Under the pieces are notes generated by a model. The model was not told the DNA's origin and searched no databases. It saw only the letters and a list, made by a program, of their open reading frames with translations. DNA of 22,757 bases from ZC4RG30 sp964632365 (lineage in GTDB: Bacteria; Pseudomonadota; Gammaproteobacteria; Steroidobacterales; Steroidobacteraceae): contig CAZWDR010000040.1 of the NCBI GenBank assembly GCA_964632365.1, positions 1 through 22,757 on the forward strand, written 5' to 3'. The position numbers and the translations under genes were made by a program. Shown here piece after piece: positions 1-8,028 of the stretch (position 1 is its first letter; the number at the start of each line of letters is the position of its first letter).

Positions 1-63
1 GGCGCGGTGGGCGCCGCGAGAAAGCGACGTCGGCAACGTCCTGCAGTGGCGAACCGGGCCGAG

Positions 64-91
64 TTGCCCGGCGGGCGGGCTGGGGTACGAT
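64..91 (+). promoter_or_regulatory. Candidate sigma-70 promoter of lhr
   Basis: TTGCCC at 64-69 and TACGAT at 86-91 are separated by 16 bases, a fair match to a housekeeping -35/-10 pair. Transcription would start near 98, leaving a leader of about 27 bases before the TTG start of lhr. No gene was recognised in bases 1-124. A small inverted repeat (GACGT 26-30, ACGTC 36-40) lies upstream, with no assigned role. Inferred from sequence match only. Confidence 0.4.
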
Positions 92-124
92 GGAATTTCT
101 CCCGCCGCCCCCATTGAAGCCCAC

Positions 125-3100
125 TTGCCACTCCGCGAATTCCATCCCGCCGTCGCCCGCTGGTTCAGCGCCGCCTTCGGCGACCCCACCGCCGCCCAGG
201 CCGCGGCGTGGCCGGCCATTGCCGCAGGCCAGCACACGCTGATCGCGGCGCCGACCGGCTCCGGCAAGACGCTGGCCGCGTTTCTGGCCGCCATCGACTC
301 CCTCGTTCGCCAGGCTGCGGAAGGCCGGCTCGAGGACGGCGTGCAGGTGGTCTACGTGTCGCCGCTGAAGGCGCTGTCGAACGACATCCGCCGCAACCTC
401 GATGAGCCCTTGTCCGGCTGCCGCGAGGAGCTGTCGAAACTGGGCGTGGCGGCCGCACCGATCCGCAGCCAGGTGCGCACCGGCGACACCCCGCAGTCCG
501 AACGCGCGGCGATGCTGAAGAACCCGCCGCATATCCTCGTCACGACGCCTGAATCGCTGTACCTGCTGCTCACCAGTGATTCCGGCCGGCGCATGCTGGC
601 CGGCACACGGACGGTGATCGTGGATGAGATCCACGCCGTCGCGGCCAGCAAGCGCGGCTCGCACCTGGCGCTGTCGCTGGAACGGCTGGCGGACGTGGCC
701 GAAGGCCCGCTGCAGCGCGTGGGACTTTCCGCGACCCAGAAGCCCATTGACGAGGTGGCGCATTTCCTCGCGGGCGATGGCGCGGAGTGCGCCATCGTCG
801 ACGCCGGCCACGTGCGCCAGCGGGATCTCGCGCTGGTGCTGCCGGACTCGCCGCTCGAGGCAGTGATGTCGCATGAGGTGTGGAGCACGCTCTACGACCG
901 CATCGCCGGCCTGATCCAGGAACACCGCACCACGCTGATCTTCGCCAACACGCGGCGCATGGTCGAGCGCATGACCCGGCATCTCTCCGAACGCATCGGC
1001 GCGGAACACATCGCCGCGCACCATGGCAGCCTCGCCCGTGAACAGCGGCTGGATGCGGAACAGCGCTTGAAGAACGGCCAGCTGCGCGCGCTCGTCGCAA
1101 CCGCGTCGCTGGAGCTGGGCATCGACATCGGCGATGTCGACCTGGTCTGCCAGATCGCCTCGCCACGGTCCATTTCGGCGTTCCTGCAGCGCGTCGGTCG
1201 CGCCAACCACGCCGTGCTCGGCGTGCCGAAGGGACGACTCTTCCCGTTGTCGCGCGACGAGCTGGTTGAGTGCACCGCGCTGCTCGATGCCGTGCGGGCC
1301 GGCGAACTGGATCGCCTGCAGATCCCGGTGGCGCCCCTGGACGTGCTGTCGCAGCAGATCGTCGCGGAGGTGGCCAGCGGCGAGCGCGGCGAGGACGAGC
1401 TGTTCGCGCTGGTGCGCCGGGCGTGGCCTTACCGCAACCTCGAACGCGCGGCCTTCGACGAGGTCGTCCGCATGCTGTCGGAGGGCATCGCCACCCGGCG
1501 CGGGCGGCAGAGCGCCTACCTGCATCGCGACGCGGTGAATGGCCGCCTGCGCGCGCGTCGCGGCGCGCGCCTGACCGCCATCACCTGTGGCGGGGCCATT
1601 CCGCAGAACGCGGACTACCAGGTGGTGCTCGAACCGCAGGGCATGATGGTGGGCACGTTGAACGAGGACTTCGCCGTCGAGAGCCTGGCCGGCGACGTGT
1701 TCCAGCTCGGCAACACCTCCTACCGCATCCTGCGCGTCGAGGCGGGCAAGGTGCGCGTGGAAGATGCCGCCGGCCAGCCGCCGAGCATCCCGTTCTGGCT
1801 GGGCGAGGCGCCCGCGCGCACCGACGAGTTGTCGGCCGCGGTGTCACGGCTGCGTGCCGACATCGATGCCGCGCTGCCGGTGATCGATGCGAGCTCCGTG
1901 CAGGCCTGCGTCGCGCAGCTGCAGGCGTCGCGCGGTCTGGGCGCAGTGGCCGCGCAGCAGCTGGTGGAATACTTCGCCGCCGCCAAGGCCACGCTCGGCC
2001 GCCTGCCCACCTTCGACACGCTGGTCATCGAGCGCTTCTTCGACGAGGCCGGCGGCATGCAGCTGGTCATCCATGCGCCCTTCGGCGCGCGTCTGAACCG
2101 CGCCTTCGGGCTGTCGCTGCGCAAGCGCTTCTGCCAGAGCTTCAACTTCGAGCTGCAGGCCGCCGCGACCGAGGATGCCATCGTGCTGTCGCTGGGCGAG
2201 ACGCACAGCTTCGCGCTCGAGGACGTGGTGAAGTACCTGCACAGCAACACCGTCGAGTCGGTGTTGACGCAGGCCGTGCTCGACTCGCCGCTGTTCCTGA
2301 CGCGCTGGCGCTGGAACGCCACCATATCGCTGGCCGTCCGCAGCGCGCGCGCCGGCAAGAAGACGCCACCGCCGCTGCTGCGCATGGCCGCGGAAGACCT
2401 GATCTCCGTGGTCTTCCCCGACCAGCTGGCCTGCCAGGAAAACCTGAGCGGGCCGCGCGAGATTCCCGACCATCCGCTGGTGCGCCAGACGCTGCATGAC
2501 TGCCTGCACGAGGCGATGGACATCGACGGCCTGGTCGCGCTGCTGCGCCGCCTGGAGCAAGGCGAGGTGCAGGCAGTCACGCGCGACCTGCCGCAGCCGT
2601 CGATGCTGGCCATGGAGGTGCTCTCCGCGCGGCCCTACGCTTATCTTGACGACGCGCCGCTCGAAGAGCGCCGCACGCAGGCCGTGGCGTCGCGCCGCTG
2701 GCTGGATCCGCAGACCGCATCCGAATTCGGACGCCTGGATCCCGCCGCGATCGATGCGGTGCGGGCCGAGGCGTGGCCGGAGCCGCTCAATGCCGACGAA
2801 CTGCACGACGCGCTGATGCTGCTGGGCCTGCTGCCCATCGATGAAGGTCATGGACGCGCCGCGGTGTCGAGGGACTCCTGGGTGCCGCTGTTCGACGAAC
2901 TGAAGGCCGCGCGACGCGCCACCCGGATCGCCGTGGACGGCGCCGCGTTCTGGGTCGCGGCCGAACAGCTGCCCCTGGCGACCTCCGTGCACGCAGGCGC
3001 GATGGCACAGCCGGCCATCAAGGTGCCCGCGGACCACGCGGCGCGCGCACTGCCGCGCAGCGATGCGCTGCGCGAGCTGCTGCGCGGTCGCCTGCAGGCC

Positions 3101-4462
3101 ACCGGTCCGGTGACCGCCGCCACGCTGGCCAGCGCGCTCGCGCTGCCACTGGCCGACGTGGATGCCGCGCTGCTGGCGCTCGAAGCCGAAGGCTTCGTGA
3201 TGCGCGGTCAGTTCAGTGCCGACGCGGGCGCGGCCATCGAATGGTGCGAGCGCCGCCTGCTCGCGCGCATCAGCCGCTACACCATCCGCTCGCTGCGCGC
3301 CGCCATCGAGCCGGTGTCCAGCGCGGATTTCATGCGTTTCCTGCTCGACTGGCAGGGCGTCACCCGGCCCGCCCAGGGCGAAGGGCCGCAGGCGCTGGCC
3401 GCCACGCTCGAACAGCTGGAAGGTTTCGAGATCCCCGCGATCGCCTGGGAACGGGACGTGCTGCCGGCACGCCTGAAAGCCTACGATCCGGCCTGGCTCG
3501 ACACGCTGTGCCTGTCCGGCCGCATCGTCTGGGCGCGGCTCGATTCGCCGAAGGGCTCGGTGGCCGGTCCCGTGCGCACGACGCCGATCGCACTGCTGTC
3601 GCGCTCGCGCATGCCGCTGTGGCGCGCGCTTGCGCCGGCGCAGCGTGGCGAACCGCAGCTGTCCGCCGAAGCGCGCGCGATGGGGGCGCGGCTGGCCGCG
3701 CAGGGCGCATCGTTCTTCGACGAGCTGGCGCGCGGCAGCGGCCTGCTCCCGTCACAGGCGGAGAACGCCCTTGGCGAGTTGGTCGCCGCCGGCCTGGTCA
3801 GCGCCGACAGCTTCGGTGGCCTGCGCGCGCTGCTGCTGCCGTTGCGGACGAAGCGGCGCCTGGCCTCGCATGGGCGCCGCATCGCGCTGACGGGCCTGGA
3901 GGAAGCGGGCCGCTGGAGCCTGCTGCACGCCTGGCCATCGGCCGGTGTCGACGCCACCGCCGATGCCGCGTCGATGGATCCGGAACTTGTGGAGCAGGTG
4001 GCCCAGCATCTGCTGCGGCGCTATGGCGTGGTGTTCCGGCGTGTGCTGGCGCGCGAGGCTCCCTGGCTGCCGCCCTGGCACGCACTGCTGCGCGTGTTCC
4101 GTCGCCTGGAAGCGCAGGGCCATGTGCGCGGCGGCCGGTTCGTGGCCGGTGTCTCTGGCGAGCAATATGCCCTGCCAGAAGCGGTGACCGCATTGCGCGC
4201 AGTCCGCCAGCGGCCAACCGACGGGGTGCTGGTGTCGCTGAGCGCCGCCGATCCGCTGAACCTGCTGGGCATCGTCACGCCGGGAGAACGCCTGCCCGCG
4301 CTGGCCGGCAACCGCTTCGTGCTGCGTGATGGCGTGCCCGTGGCAGTGCATGCCGGCGGCGAACTGCAGTGGCGCACCGAAGTGCCGTTGGCCGGGCAAT
4401 GGGCTGTGCGCAGCACGCTGCTGCGTCGGAGCCACGCGCACGAGGTTGCCTGCAGCGCCTGA
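125..4462 (+). CDS. lhr: Lhr family ATP-dependent helicase, full-length
   Basis: Superfamily 2 DNA helicase of 1445 residues, close to the roughly 1540 of E. coli Lhr. The first ~850 residues form the Lhr core: Walker A APTGSGKT at 42-49, DEIH box at 167-170, SAT motif at 202-204, and motif VI QRVGRANH starting at 355, followed by the winged-helix and Lhr-specific domains. The remainder is the long C-terminal region of full-length bacterial Lhr, ending in the conserved segment RRYGVVFRR...GRFVAGVSGEQYALPEAV. This separates it from the shorter Lhr-core proteins linked to ATP-dependent ligase. Lhr translocates 3' to 5' on single-stranded DNA, and the C-terminal region of the E. coli protein has been linked to uracil-DNA glycosylase activity. 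The TTG start gives an N-terminus (MPLREFHPAVARWF) typical of the family; the ribosome-binding site is weak. It converges with the gene at 4487, with only 24 bases between stop codons. Confidence 0.96.
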   Translation: MPLREFHPAVARWFSAAFGDPTAAQAAAWPAIAAGQHTLIAAPTGSGKTLAAFLAAIDSLVRQAAEGRLEDGVQVVYVSPLKALSNDIRRNLDEPLSGCREELSKLGVAAAPIRSQVRTGDTPQSERAAMLKNPPHILVTTPESLYLLLTSDSGRRMLAGTRTVIVDEIHAVAASKRGSHLALSLERLADVAEGPLQRVGLSATQKPIDEVAHFLAGDGAECAIVDAGHVRQRDLALVLPDSPLEAVMSHEVWSTLYDRIAGLIQEHRTTLIFANTRRMVERMTRHLSERIGAEHIAAHHGSLAREQRLDAEQRLKNGQLRALVATASLELGIDIGDVDLVCQIASPRSISAFLQRVGRANHAVLGVPKGRLFPLSRDELVECTALLDAVRAGELDRLQIPVAPLDVLSQQIVAEVASGERGEDELFALVRRAWPYRNLERAAFDEVVRMLSEGIATRRGRQSAYLHRDAVNGRLRARRGARLTAITCGGAIPQNADYQVVLEPQGMMVGTLNEDFAVESLAGDVFQLGNTSYRILRVEAGKVRVEDAAGQPPSIPFWLGEAPARTDELSAAVSRLRADIDAALPVIDASSVQACVAQLQASRGLGAVAAQQLVEYFAAAKATLGRLPTFDTLVIERFFDEAGGMQLVIHAPFGARLNRAFGLSLRKRFCQSFNFELQAAATEDAIVLSLGETHSFALEDVVKYLHSNTVESVLTQAVLDSPLFLTRWRWNATISLAVRSARAGKKTPPPLLRMAAEDLISVVFPDQLACQENLSGPREIPDHPLVRQTLHDCLHEAMDIDGLVALLRRLEQGEVQAVTRDLPQPSMLAMEVLSARPYAYLDDAPLEERRTQAVASRRWLDPQTASEFGRLDPAAIDAVRAEAWPEPLNADELHDALMLLGLLPIDEGHGRAAVSRDSWVPLFDELKAARRATRIAVDGAAFWVAAEQLPLATSVHAGAMAQPAIKVPADHAARALPRSDALRELLRGRLQATGPVTAATLASALALPLADVDAALLALEAEGFVMRGQFSADAGAAIEWCERRLLARISRYTIRSLRAAIEPVSSADFMRFLLDWQGVTRPAQGEGPQALAATLEQLEGFEIPAIAWERDVLPARLKAYDPAWLDTLCLSGRIVWARLDSPKGSVAGPVRTTPIALLSRSRMPLWRALAPAQRGEPQLSAEARAMGARLAAQGASFFDELARGSGLLPSQAENALGELVAAGLVSADSFGGLRALLLPLRTKRRLASHGRRIALTGLEEAGRWSLLHAWPSAGVDATADAASMDPELVEQVAQHLLRRYGVVFRRVLAREAPWLPPWHALLRVFRRLEAQGHVRGGRFVAGVSGEQYALPEAVTALRAVRQRPTDGVLVSLSAADPLNLLGIVTPGERLPALAGNRFVLRDGVPVAVHAGGELQWRTEVPLAGQWAVRSTLLRRSHAHEVACSA

Positions 4463-4492
4463 GTCGGCGGCGGCGCCGAAGCTTGCTCAGGC
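4457..4492. terminator. Inverted repeat across two convergent stop codons
   Basis: GCCTGAG at 4457-4463 and CTCAGGC at 4486-4492 are perfect complements. Inside them a second stem, CGGCG 4465-4469 with CGCCG 4474-4478, closes a GCGG tetraloop. The left arm carries the TGA of lhr and the right arm carries the TGA of the minus-strand hydrolase. The structure reads the same on both strands, so it could act as a shared 3'-end hairpin. Neither side has a T-tract, so it is not a classical intrinsic terminator. Confidence 0.45.
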
Positions 4493-5344
4493 CGCGTGGT
4501 GCACCGGCCCCCCGAGCGTCCGGTGGGCCACATGCTCGAACTCCTGCGGATCGTGCGAACACATGATCTGCACCTGCGAGCCGAAGTCGCGTCCCAGCTC
4601 GCGCAGCCGGCGCTGGTTCGCCAGCCGTTCCCCGCGGTCCTGCTCCATCATCCACTGATAGAAGCGCAGCCCTGGCGTGCAATGCGGACGTGCCGGATCC
4701 ATCTCGCCGTGATGGAAGTAGGCATCACCGGCCTGCAGCACCCAGGTTCCGCCGGCGCGGATGGCCACGCCGGCATGACCCAGCGTGTGGCCCGCCAGTG
4801 GGACCAGCAGGATCTCCGGCGGCAATCCGTCGAGCTGGCGCACGCGTGCGAAGCCGAACCATTGTTCGCCGGCTTCGGCGCGATACTCGCGCCACATCGT
4901 GTGCTGTTGCCATTGCTGCGGCCGATAGCGCTGGCGATCCAGCCAGCTGCGCTGCGCCTTCGCAACCCCGCGTTCCGTGCCCAGCAGGTGCACCGTCGCC
5001 TGCGGAAAGTCAGAGATGCCCCCGGCGTGGTCGAAGTCCAGGTGCGTCAGAACGATGTGCCGCACGTCACGCGGATCGAATCCCAGCGCCTGCACCTGGC
5101 GTACGGCCGTGAGCTCCTCGCGAAAGTCCGGCGCCAGCAGCCCCAGGAAGAAGCCGCTGAGCCGCCCGCGTGGATCGCGCACGTCATGCGTGCCGAAGCC
5201 GGTGTCGACCAGCACCAGATCCCCGTCGGTCTCGACCAGCAGGCAGTGGCAGGCCAGCCGGCCGCGCAGTGACGCGGACCGGCCGTCCATCAGCGCCCCA
5301 CCCAGCGGGCAGGTGGAGATGCAGTTGAGGTGATGGATCCGCAT
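4487..5344 (-). CDS. Metallo-beta-lactamase-fold hydrolase
   Basis: 285 residues with the MBL hydrolase fold. Metal-site residues are visible in order: THLDFDH at 100-106 (H101, D103, D105, H106), AGHTLGH with H186, AGDAYF with D207, and SHD with H264. The first motif is HxDxDH, where the usual form is HxHxDH, so the second ligand position is Asp. The other expected ligands are present, so an active dinuclear or altered metal site is plausible. The general shape resembles the MBL superfamily members related to N-acyl-homoserine lactonases, but I cannot assign a substrate. There is no signal peptide, so it should be cytoplasmic. The ATG lies 3 bases after the stop of the SRPBCC gene, so the two are almost certainly translated from one message. 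It is the last gene of the minus-strand unit that starts at 7835. Confidence 0.85.
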   Translation of the reverse strand: MRIHHLNCISTCPLGGALMDGRSASLRGRLACHCLLVETDGDLVLVDTGFGTHDVRDPRGRLSGFFLGLLAPDFREELTAVRQVQALGFDPRDVRHIVLTHLDFDHAGGISDFPQATVHLLGTERGVAKAQRSWLDRQRYRPQQWQQHTMWREYRAEAGEQWFGFARVRQLDGLPPEILLVPLAGHTLGHAGVAIRAGGTWVLQAGDAYFHHGEMDPARPHCTPGLRFYQWMMEQDRGERLANQRRLRELGRDFGSQVQIMCSHDPQEFEHVAHRTLGGPVHHAA

Positions 5345-5347
5345 CGC

Positions 5348-5812
5348 CTAGTGCGAGCGGCTGTCGTCCACCTGGCCCCGCCATGCACCGGTCTCGCGGC
5401 CACGCTGCTCGATGAACTGCTTGAAGTCCTCCAGCGTGCTCTTGACGCGCGCATCGAGCAGGCCCAGCGCATCGCCGATCTTCTCCGTGGCGGTGGTGGG
5501 CTCATAGGCCATGGCCAGCCGCACCGCGGTGCGGTCCGCGCCCAGCGGCTCGAAGCGCACCGTGCCGGCGTTGGGCGCGCCGGAGATGCTCTTCCATGAA
5601 ATGCGGCGATCCGGATCCTGTTCGGTGATCTCCGCATCCCACTCCACATCCTTGCCCCAGACATCCGCGTGCCAGTGCACGTGGGTGTCATCGATCTGGC
5701 GCACTTCCTTCACGCCCGCCATGAAACGCGGGAAATCCTCGAACTGCGTCCACTGGTTGTAGACGGTGCTGATCGGGCAATCGACTTCAATGGTCTTTTC
5801 GATCCTTTCCAT
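5348..5812 (-). CDS. SRPBCC (START-like, cyclase/Coq10 type) protein
   Basis: 154 residues matching the SRPBCC/polyketide cyclase-dehydrase superfamily. The N-terminal pattern (IEKTIEVDCPISTVYNQWTQ) and FPRFMAGVKEVRQID, followed by alternating strands with WDAEITEQDPDRRISWKS and a long C-terminal helix (LLDARVKSTLEDFKQFIEQRG), are characteristic. Such proteins form a helix-grip cavity that binds hydrophobic ligands such as lipids, quinones or polyketides; the ligand here is unknown. A strong ribosome-binding site, AGGAGG at 5821-5826 on the minus strand, lies 8 bases before the ATG and fixes the start. An upstream ATG at 5819 is out of frame. The gap to the ferritin-like gene upstream is 17 bases and to the hydrolase downstream 3 bases, so it sits in the middle of an operon. 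Many SRPBCC genes occur in stress-related clusters; the role here is inferred only from context. Confidence 0.85.
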   Translation of the reverse strand: MERIEKTIEVDCPISTVYNQWTQFEDFPRFMAGVKEVRQIDDTHVHWHADVWGKDVEWDAEITEQDPDRRISWKSISGAPNAGTVRFEPLGADRTAVRLAMAYEPTTATEKIGDALGLLDARVKSTLEDFKQFIEQRGRETGAWRGQVDDSRSH

Positions 5813-5829
5813 TTTTCATTCCTCCTCGT

Positions 5830-7008
5830 TCAGGCGGCCTTGTTGCCGCGGGCTTCACGCATCAGTTCGGTGCCGGGCATCCAGGTGTAGGTCGAGGAGA
5901 TGATGCCCGACGGCGATCCCTCGGCATTGACCTGGCTGCGATACTCCAGCGAGCTTGCGCCCTCCTGTTCGCGTTCGACGAACTGCGTGCCGTTCTTGCG
6001 CAGGCTGGTCTCGTTCTCGATGACCTTGCGCAGGTAGTCGCGATGGCTGCGGAACGCGATGAACGCCGGCAGGTTGCCGTCGCCGAGCACTTCCTGCGGA
6101 TCGCGGCGGTCGTACTGCTTGAACAGCTGCAGCGCCACCTGGAAATGGCCCAGCTCGAAGGCCAGGAACTGCTCCCACATCGCCTTCACGCGCGGGTTGC
6201 TCTCCTGCTCCATGCAGCCGGCATAGTTCCACACCTCGCAGGCCTCGCTGATCAGCAGCTTCTCCAGCGTCGATTCCTCGGGGTTGAGCATCGTGCCGTA
6301 GTGCGTGATGTGCTGCGATTCCACCGCGGCGATCTCGGCGTAGAGCTGGCGGGCCAGCGGATCGGCATACAGCGGCCCGATGTTCATGTAGTAATCGTGC
6401 GTCTGGTACTCGCCACCGGTGAGCGTCAGCGCATGCAGCTTCGTGGCCAGTGCGGCACCTGGGCCGTACGGTTCCAGCAGCTCATGCTCCGGCGCGCGGT
6501 GATGCTCACTCGTCGGGCGGGCGGGCGCGATGTCGGTATGACCCTGCAGGATGTTGTTCGCATCCTTGCCCTCGAGCCGGTCCAGCAACGCCGTGTAGCG
6601 GTACAGATGGTCGAAGTCCTCGAGCAGCGCATACCGGTAGCCCTGCGCCAGATATTCATCCGGCTCCAGCTGCGACACCGACGCGGTGACCTCGATCGCC
6701 GTCTGCTCATAGGCGATGGTCGTCTCGAGCGGGGAATGGTCGGCCCCGATCAGCCAGTTCACGGCCGTGGCCTGGAACTGTTCGGTTCGCATCAGCTGCG
6801 CGATCTGCACCCGCGCCTCGCGGTTGTTGCGCAGCGCGACCTGCTTGGTGCGCAGCGAATCCAGCTCGACGCCGTTCATCAGGATGATGCGCATGCGCGT
6901 GAACGCGTCGTCATCCAGCTTGCTGATGGTCTTGCCAGCCATCGCCTTCCAGGTCAGGCGCTGTTTGTCGAGGGCGATGCCCTTCTCCTGGAACAGATTG
7001 ATCGTCAT
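5830..7008 (-). CDS. Large ferritin-like domain protein
   Basis: 392 residues, mostly helical, with carboxylate/histidine motifs of ferritin-like four-helix bundles. Visible motifs are YEQT with E101 and E106, EDFDH at 130-134 (D131-x2-H134), ESQH with E230-x2-H233, EACE with E255 and E258, and ELGH with E285-x2-H288. E255/E258 plus the two ExxH motifs account for most of a diiron site. The N-terminal part adds a further E and DxxH pair, so there may be a second, degenerate site. I know no characterised homologue, so iron storage, oxidase or structural roles are all open. The frame is open up to 7350, but ATG 7008 is the start: AGGGAG at 7015-7020 sits 6 bases ahead of it and the upstream frame only overlaps the neighbouring gene. 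It follows the 269-residue ferritin-like gene by 17 bases. No signal peptide is seen. Confidence 0.8.
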   Translation of the reverse strand: MTINLFQEKGIALDKQRLTWKAMAGKTISKLDDDAFTRMRIILMNGVELDSLRTKQVALRNNREARVQIAQLMRTEQFQATAVNWLIGADHSPLETTIAYEQTAIEVTASVSQLEPDEYLAQGYRYALLEDFDHLYRYTALLDRLEGKDANNILQGHTDIAPARPTSEHHRAPEHELLEPYGPGAALATKLHALTLTGGEYQTHDYYMNIGPLYADPLARQLYAEIAAVESQHITHYGTMLNPEESTLEKLLISEACEVWNYAGCMEQESNPRVKAMWEQFLAFELGHFQVALQLFKQYDRRDPQEVLGDGNLPAFIAFRSHRDYLRKVIENETSLRKNGTQFVEREQEGASSLEYRSQVNAEGSPSGIISSTYTWMPGTELMREARGNKAA

Positions 7009-7014
7009 GGTGTG

Positions 7015-7020
7015 CTCCCT
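7015..7020 (-). promoter_or_regulatory. Ribosome-binding site that fixes the start at 7008
   Basis: On the minus strand this reads AGGGAG, 6 bases before ATG 7008. The reading frame stays open for another 114 codons upstream, so this site is the main reason for choosing the shorter protein. Confidence 0.75.
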
Positions 7021-7025
7021 GTGGT

Positions 7026-7835
7026 TCAGACGGCCGGCGTGCCGGCGGCATCGACGGTGAGGGCGCGCAGCCAGGCGCGCACGGCCACCAGATGCTGCTC
7101 CTCGGCGACCATGGCCTCGGTGAAGCGCTCGGTGAGTTCGGTCTGGCCGGCCTTCGCGGCCAGGTCGCTGAGCAGCTCCCAGCTGGCGGTGTCGGTCAGC
7201 TCGGCAATCAGCGCGGCATTGAGGCACTGCGCCAGCGTGGTGCGCGGATCGGTGACCACCTGCAGCACGCCCATCGTGGCGGTGGCGGCAACGTCCGCAC
7301 AGGGGGTCTGCGCAGTGGGGTCGCCGCCGAGCGAGGTCATCACCTCGCACAGCATCAGGAAGTGCCCGTGCTCCTCGGAACGGATGCGTTGCAATGTCTG
7401 CAGCGGCGTCTCGCCGGCGCCTGACGCGATCGGCTCGGCCACCTCGTCATCCATCGCGATCGAATCCAGCGAGGGCAGTTCCTCGCCGCCCGCCTCCGAC
7501 AGCGTCATGTACTTGGAGATCAGCGCGTCATACAGCCGCGTGCCGGTGCGTTCGAACGCCAGCCGCTCGCCGATCTTGTCCATGAACAGGCTGGGGCTGA
7601 CGCCATTGAGCAATGCAACGCCCTTCTTCACCGATCCCTTCATCAGCGAGGCCGGTGGCGGGATCGACCCGATGCTGTCGGCCTCCGCGATGTAGCGCAG
7701 CCGTTCGGCCTCCATCGGCGCGGTGCTGATGGGAACCCGGGGCGAAAGCTCGTCAGCGGCTTCGATCATGCGGCTGACGTCCTTGGGGTTCAGGGCGGCG
7801 CCCGTGCGGTTGTGGCCGGTGGTGGTCGGTTGCAT
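7026..7835 (-). CDS. Ferritin-like diiron protein
   Basis: 269 residues. It holds one complete set of ferritin-like diiron ligands in the expected order: E95 (AFERTGTRLYDAL), E155-x2-H158 (EEHGHF), E212 (AELTDTASWELL) and E245-x2-H248 (AEEQHL). These correspond to the E, ExxH, E, ExxH pattern of rubrerythrin/bacterioferritin-type bundles. The first ~80 residues are a less ordered, Pro-rich extension. No C-terminal rubredoxin cysteines are present, so it is not a classical rubrerythrin. The start MQPTTTGHN at 7835 is preceded by GAGG 11 bases upstream. The frame continues into the assembly gap, but nothing upstream looks protein-like. It is the first gene of the minus-strand unit with the second ferritin-like protein, SRPBCC and hydrolase genes. 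Its promoter must lie near or in the gap. Function (iron handling, peroxide or oxygen reduction) is inferred from the fold alone. Confidence 0.82.
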   Translation of the reverse strand: MQPTTTGHNRTGAALNPKDVSRMIEAADELSPRVPISTAPMEAERLRYIAEADSIGSIPPPASLMKGSVKKGVALLNGVSPSLFMDKIGERLAFERTGTRLYDALISKYMTLSEAGGEELPSLDSIAMDDEVAEPIASGAGETPLQTLQRIRSEEHGHFLMLCEVMTSLGGDPTAQTPCADVAATATMGVLQVVTDPRTTLAQCLNAALIAELTDTASWELLSDLAAKAGQTELTERFTEAMVAEEQHLVAVRAWLRALTVDAAGTPAV

Positions 7836-7869
7836 GGCGGTGTGGTCCTCGATTGGTGGGTCCCCGGTT

Positions 7870-7969
7870 NNNNNNNNNNNNNNNNNNNNNNNNNNNNNNN
7901 NNNNNNNNNNNNNNNNNNNNNNNNNNNNNNNNNNNNNNNNNNNNNNNNNNNNNNNNNNNNNNNNNNNNN
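7870..7969. other. Assembly gap of 100 N
   Basis: Exactly 100 ambiguous bases, a length often used as a placeholder for an unknown distance. It falls in the divergent intergenic region between the ferritin-like unit and the peroxiredoxin operon, so promoters, or even a small gene, could be missing. Frames drawn across it are not real. Confidence 0.98.
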
Positions 7970-7975
7970 CCAAAA

Positions 7976-7987
7976 CATAATGATATG
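7976..7987. promoter_or_regulatory. AT-rich element at gap edge, possible -10 or partial Fur-like site
   Basis: CATAAT at 7976-7981 is followed directly by GATATG, two hexamers close to the NATWAT repeats of Fur boxes. CATAAT also fits a plus-strand -10 whose -35 would be in the N run. The site is cut off by the gap, so only a partial match can be judged. Confidence 0.2.
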
Positions 7988-8028
7988 GACGGATCGCTAT
8001 TGATGGCCCCCGGCGCCGCGGGCTACTT

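Noticed and set aside
1..124. A truncated upstream gene at the left edge
   Set aside because: No recognisable protein sequence in either strand over this short stretch; the promoter-like pair suggests it is intergenic.
7009..7350. N-terminal extension of the large ferritin-like protein to 506 residues
   Set aside because: The extra 114 residues overlap the neighbouring ferritin-like gene in another frame, are low-complexity, and a good ribosome-binding site sits before ATG 7008.
8011..8022. GC-rich palindrome around GGCGCC before the peroxiredoxin gene
   Set aside because: The perfect core is only six bases, common at this GC content, and the flanks do not pair well.
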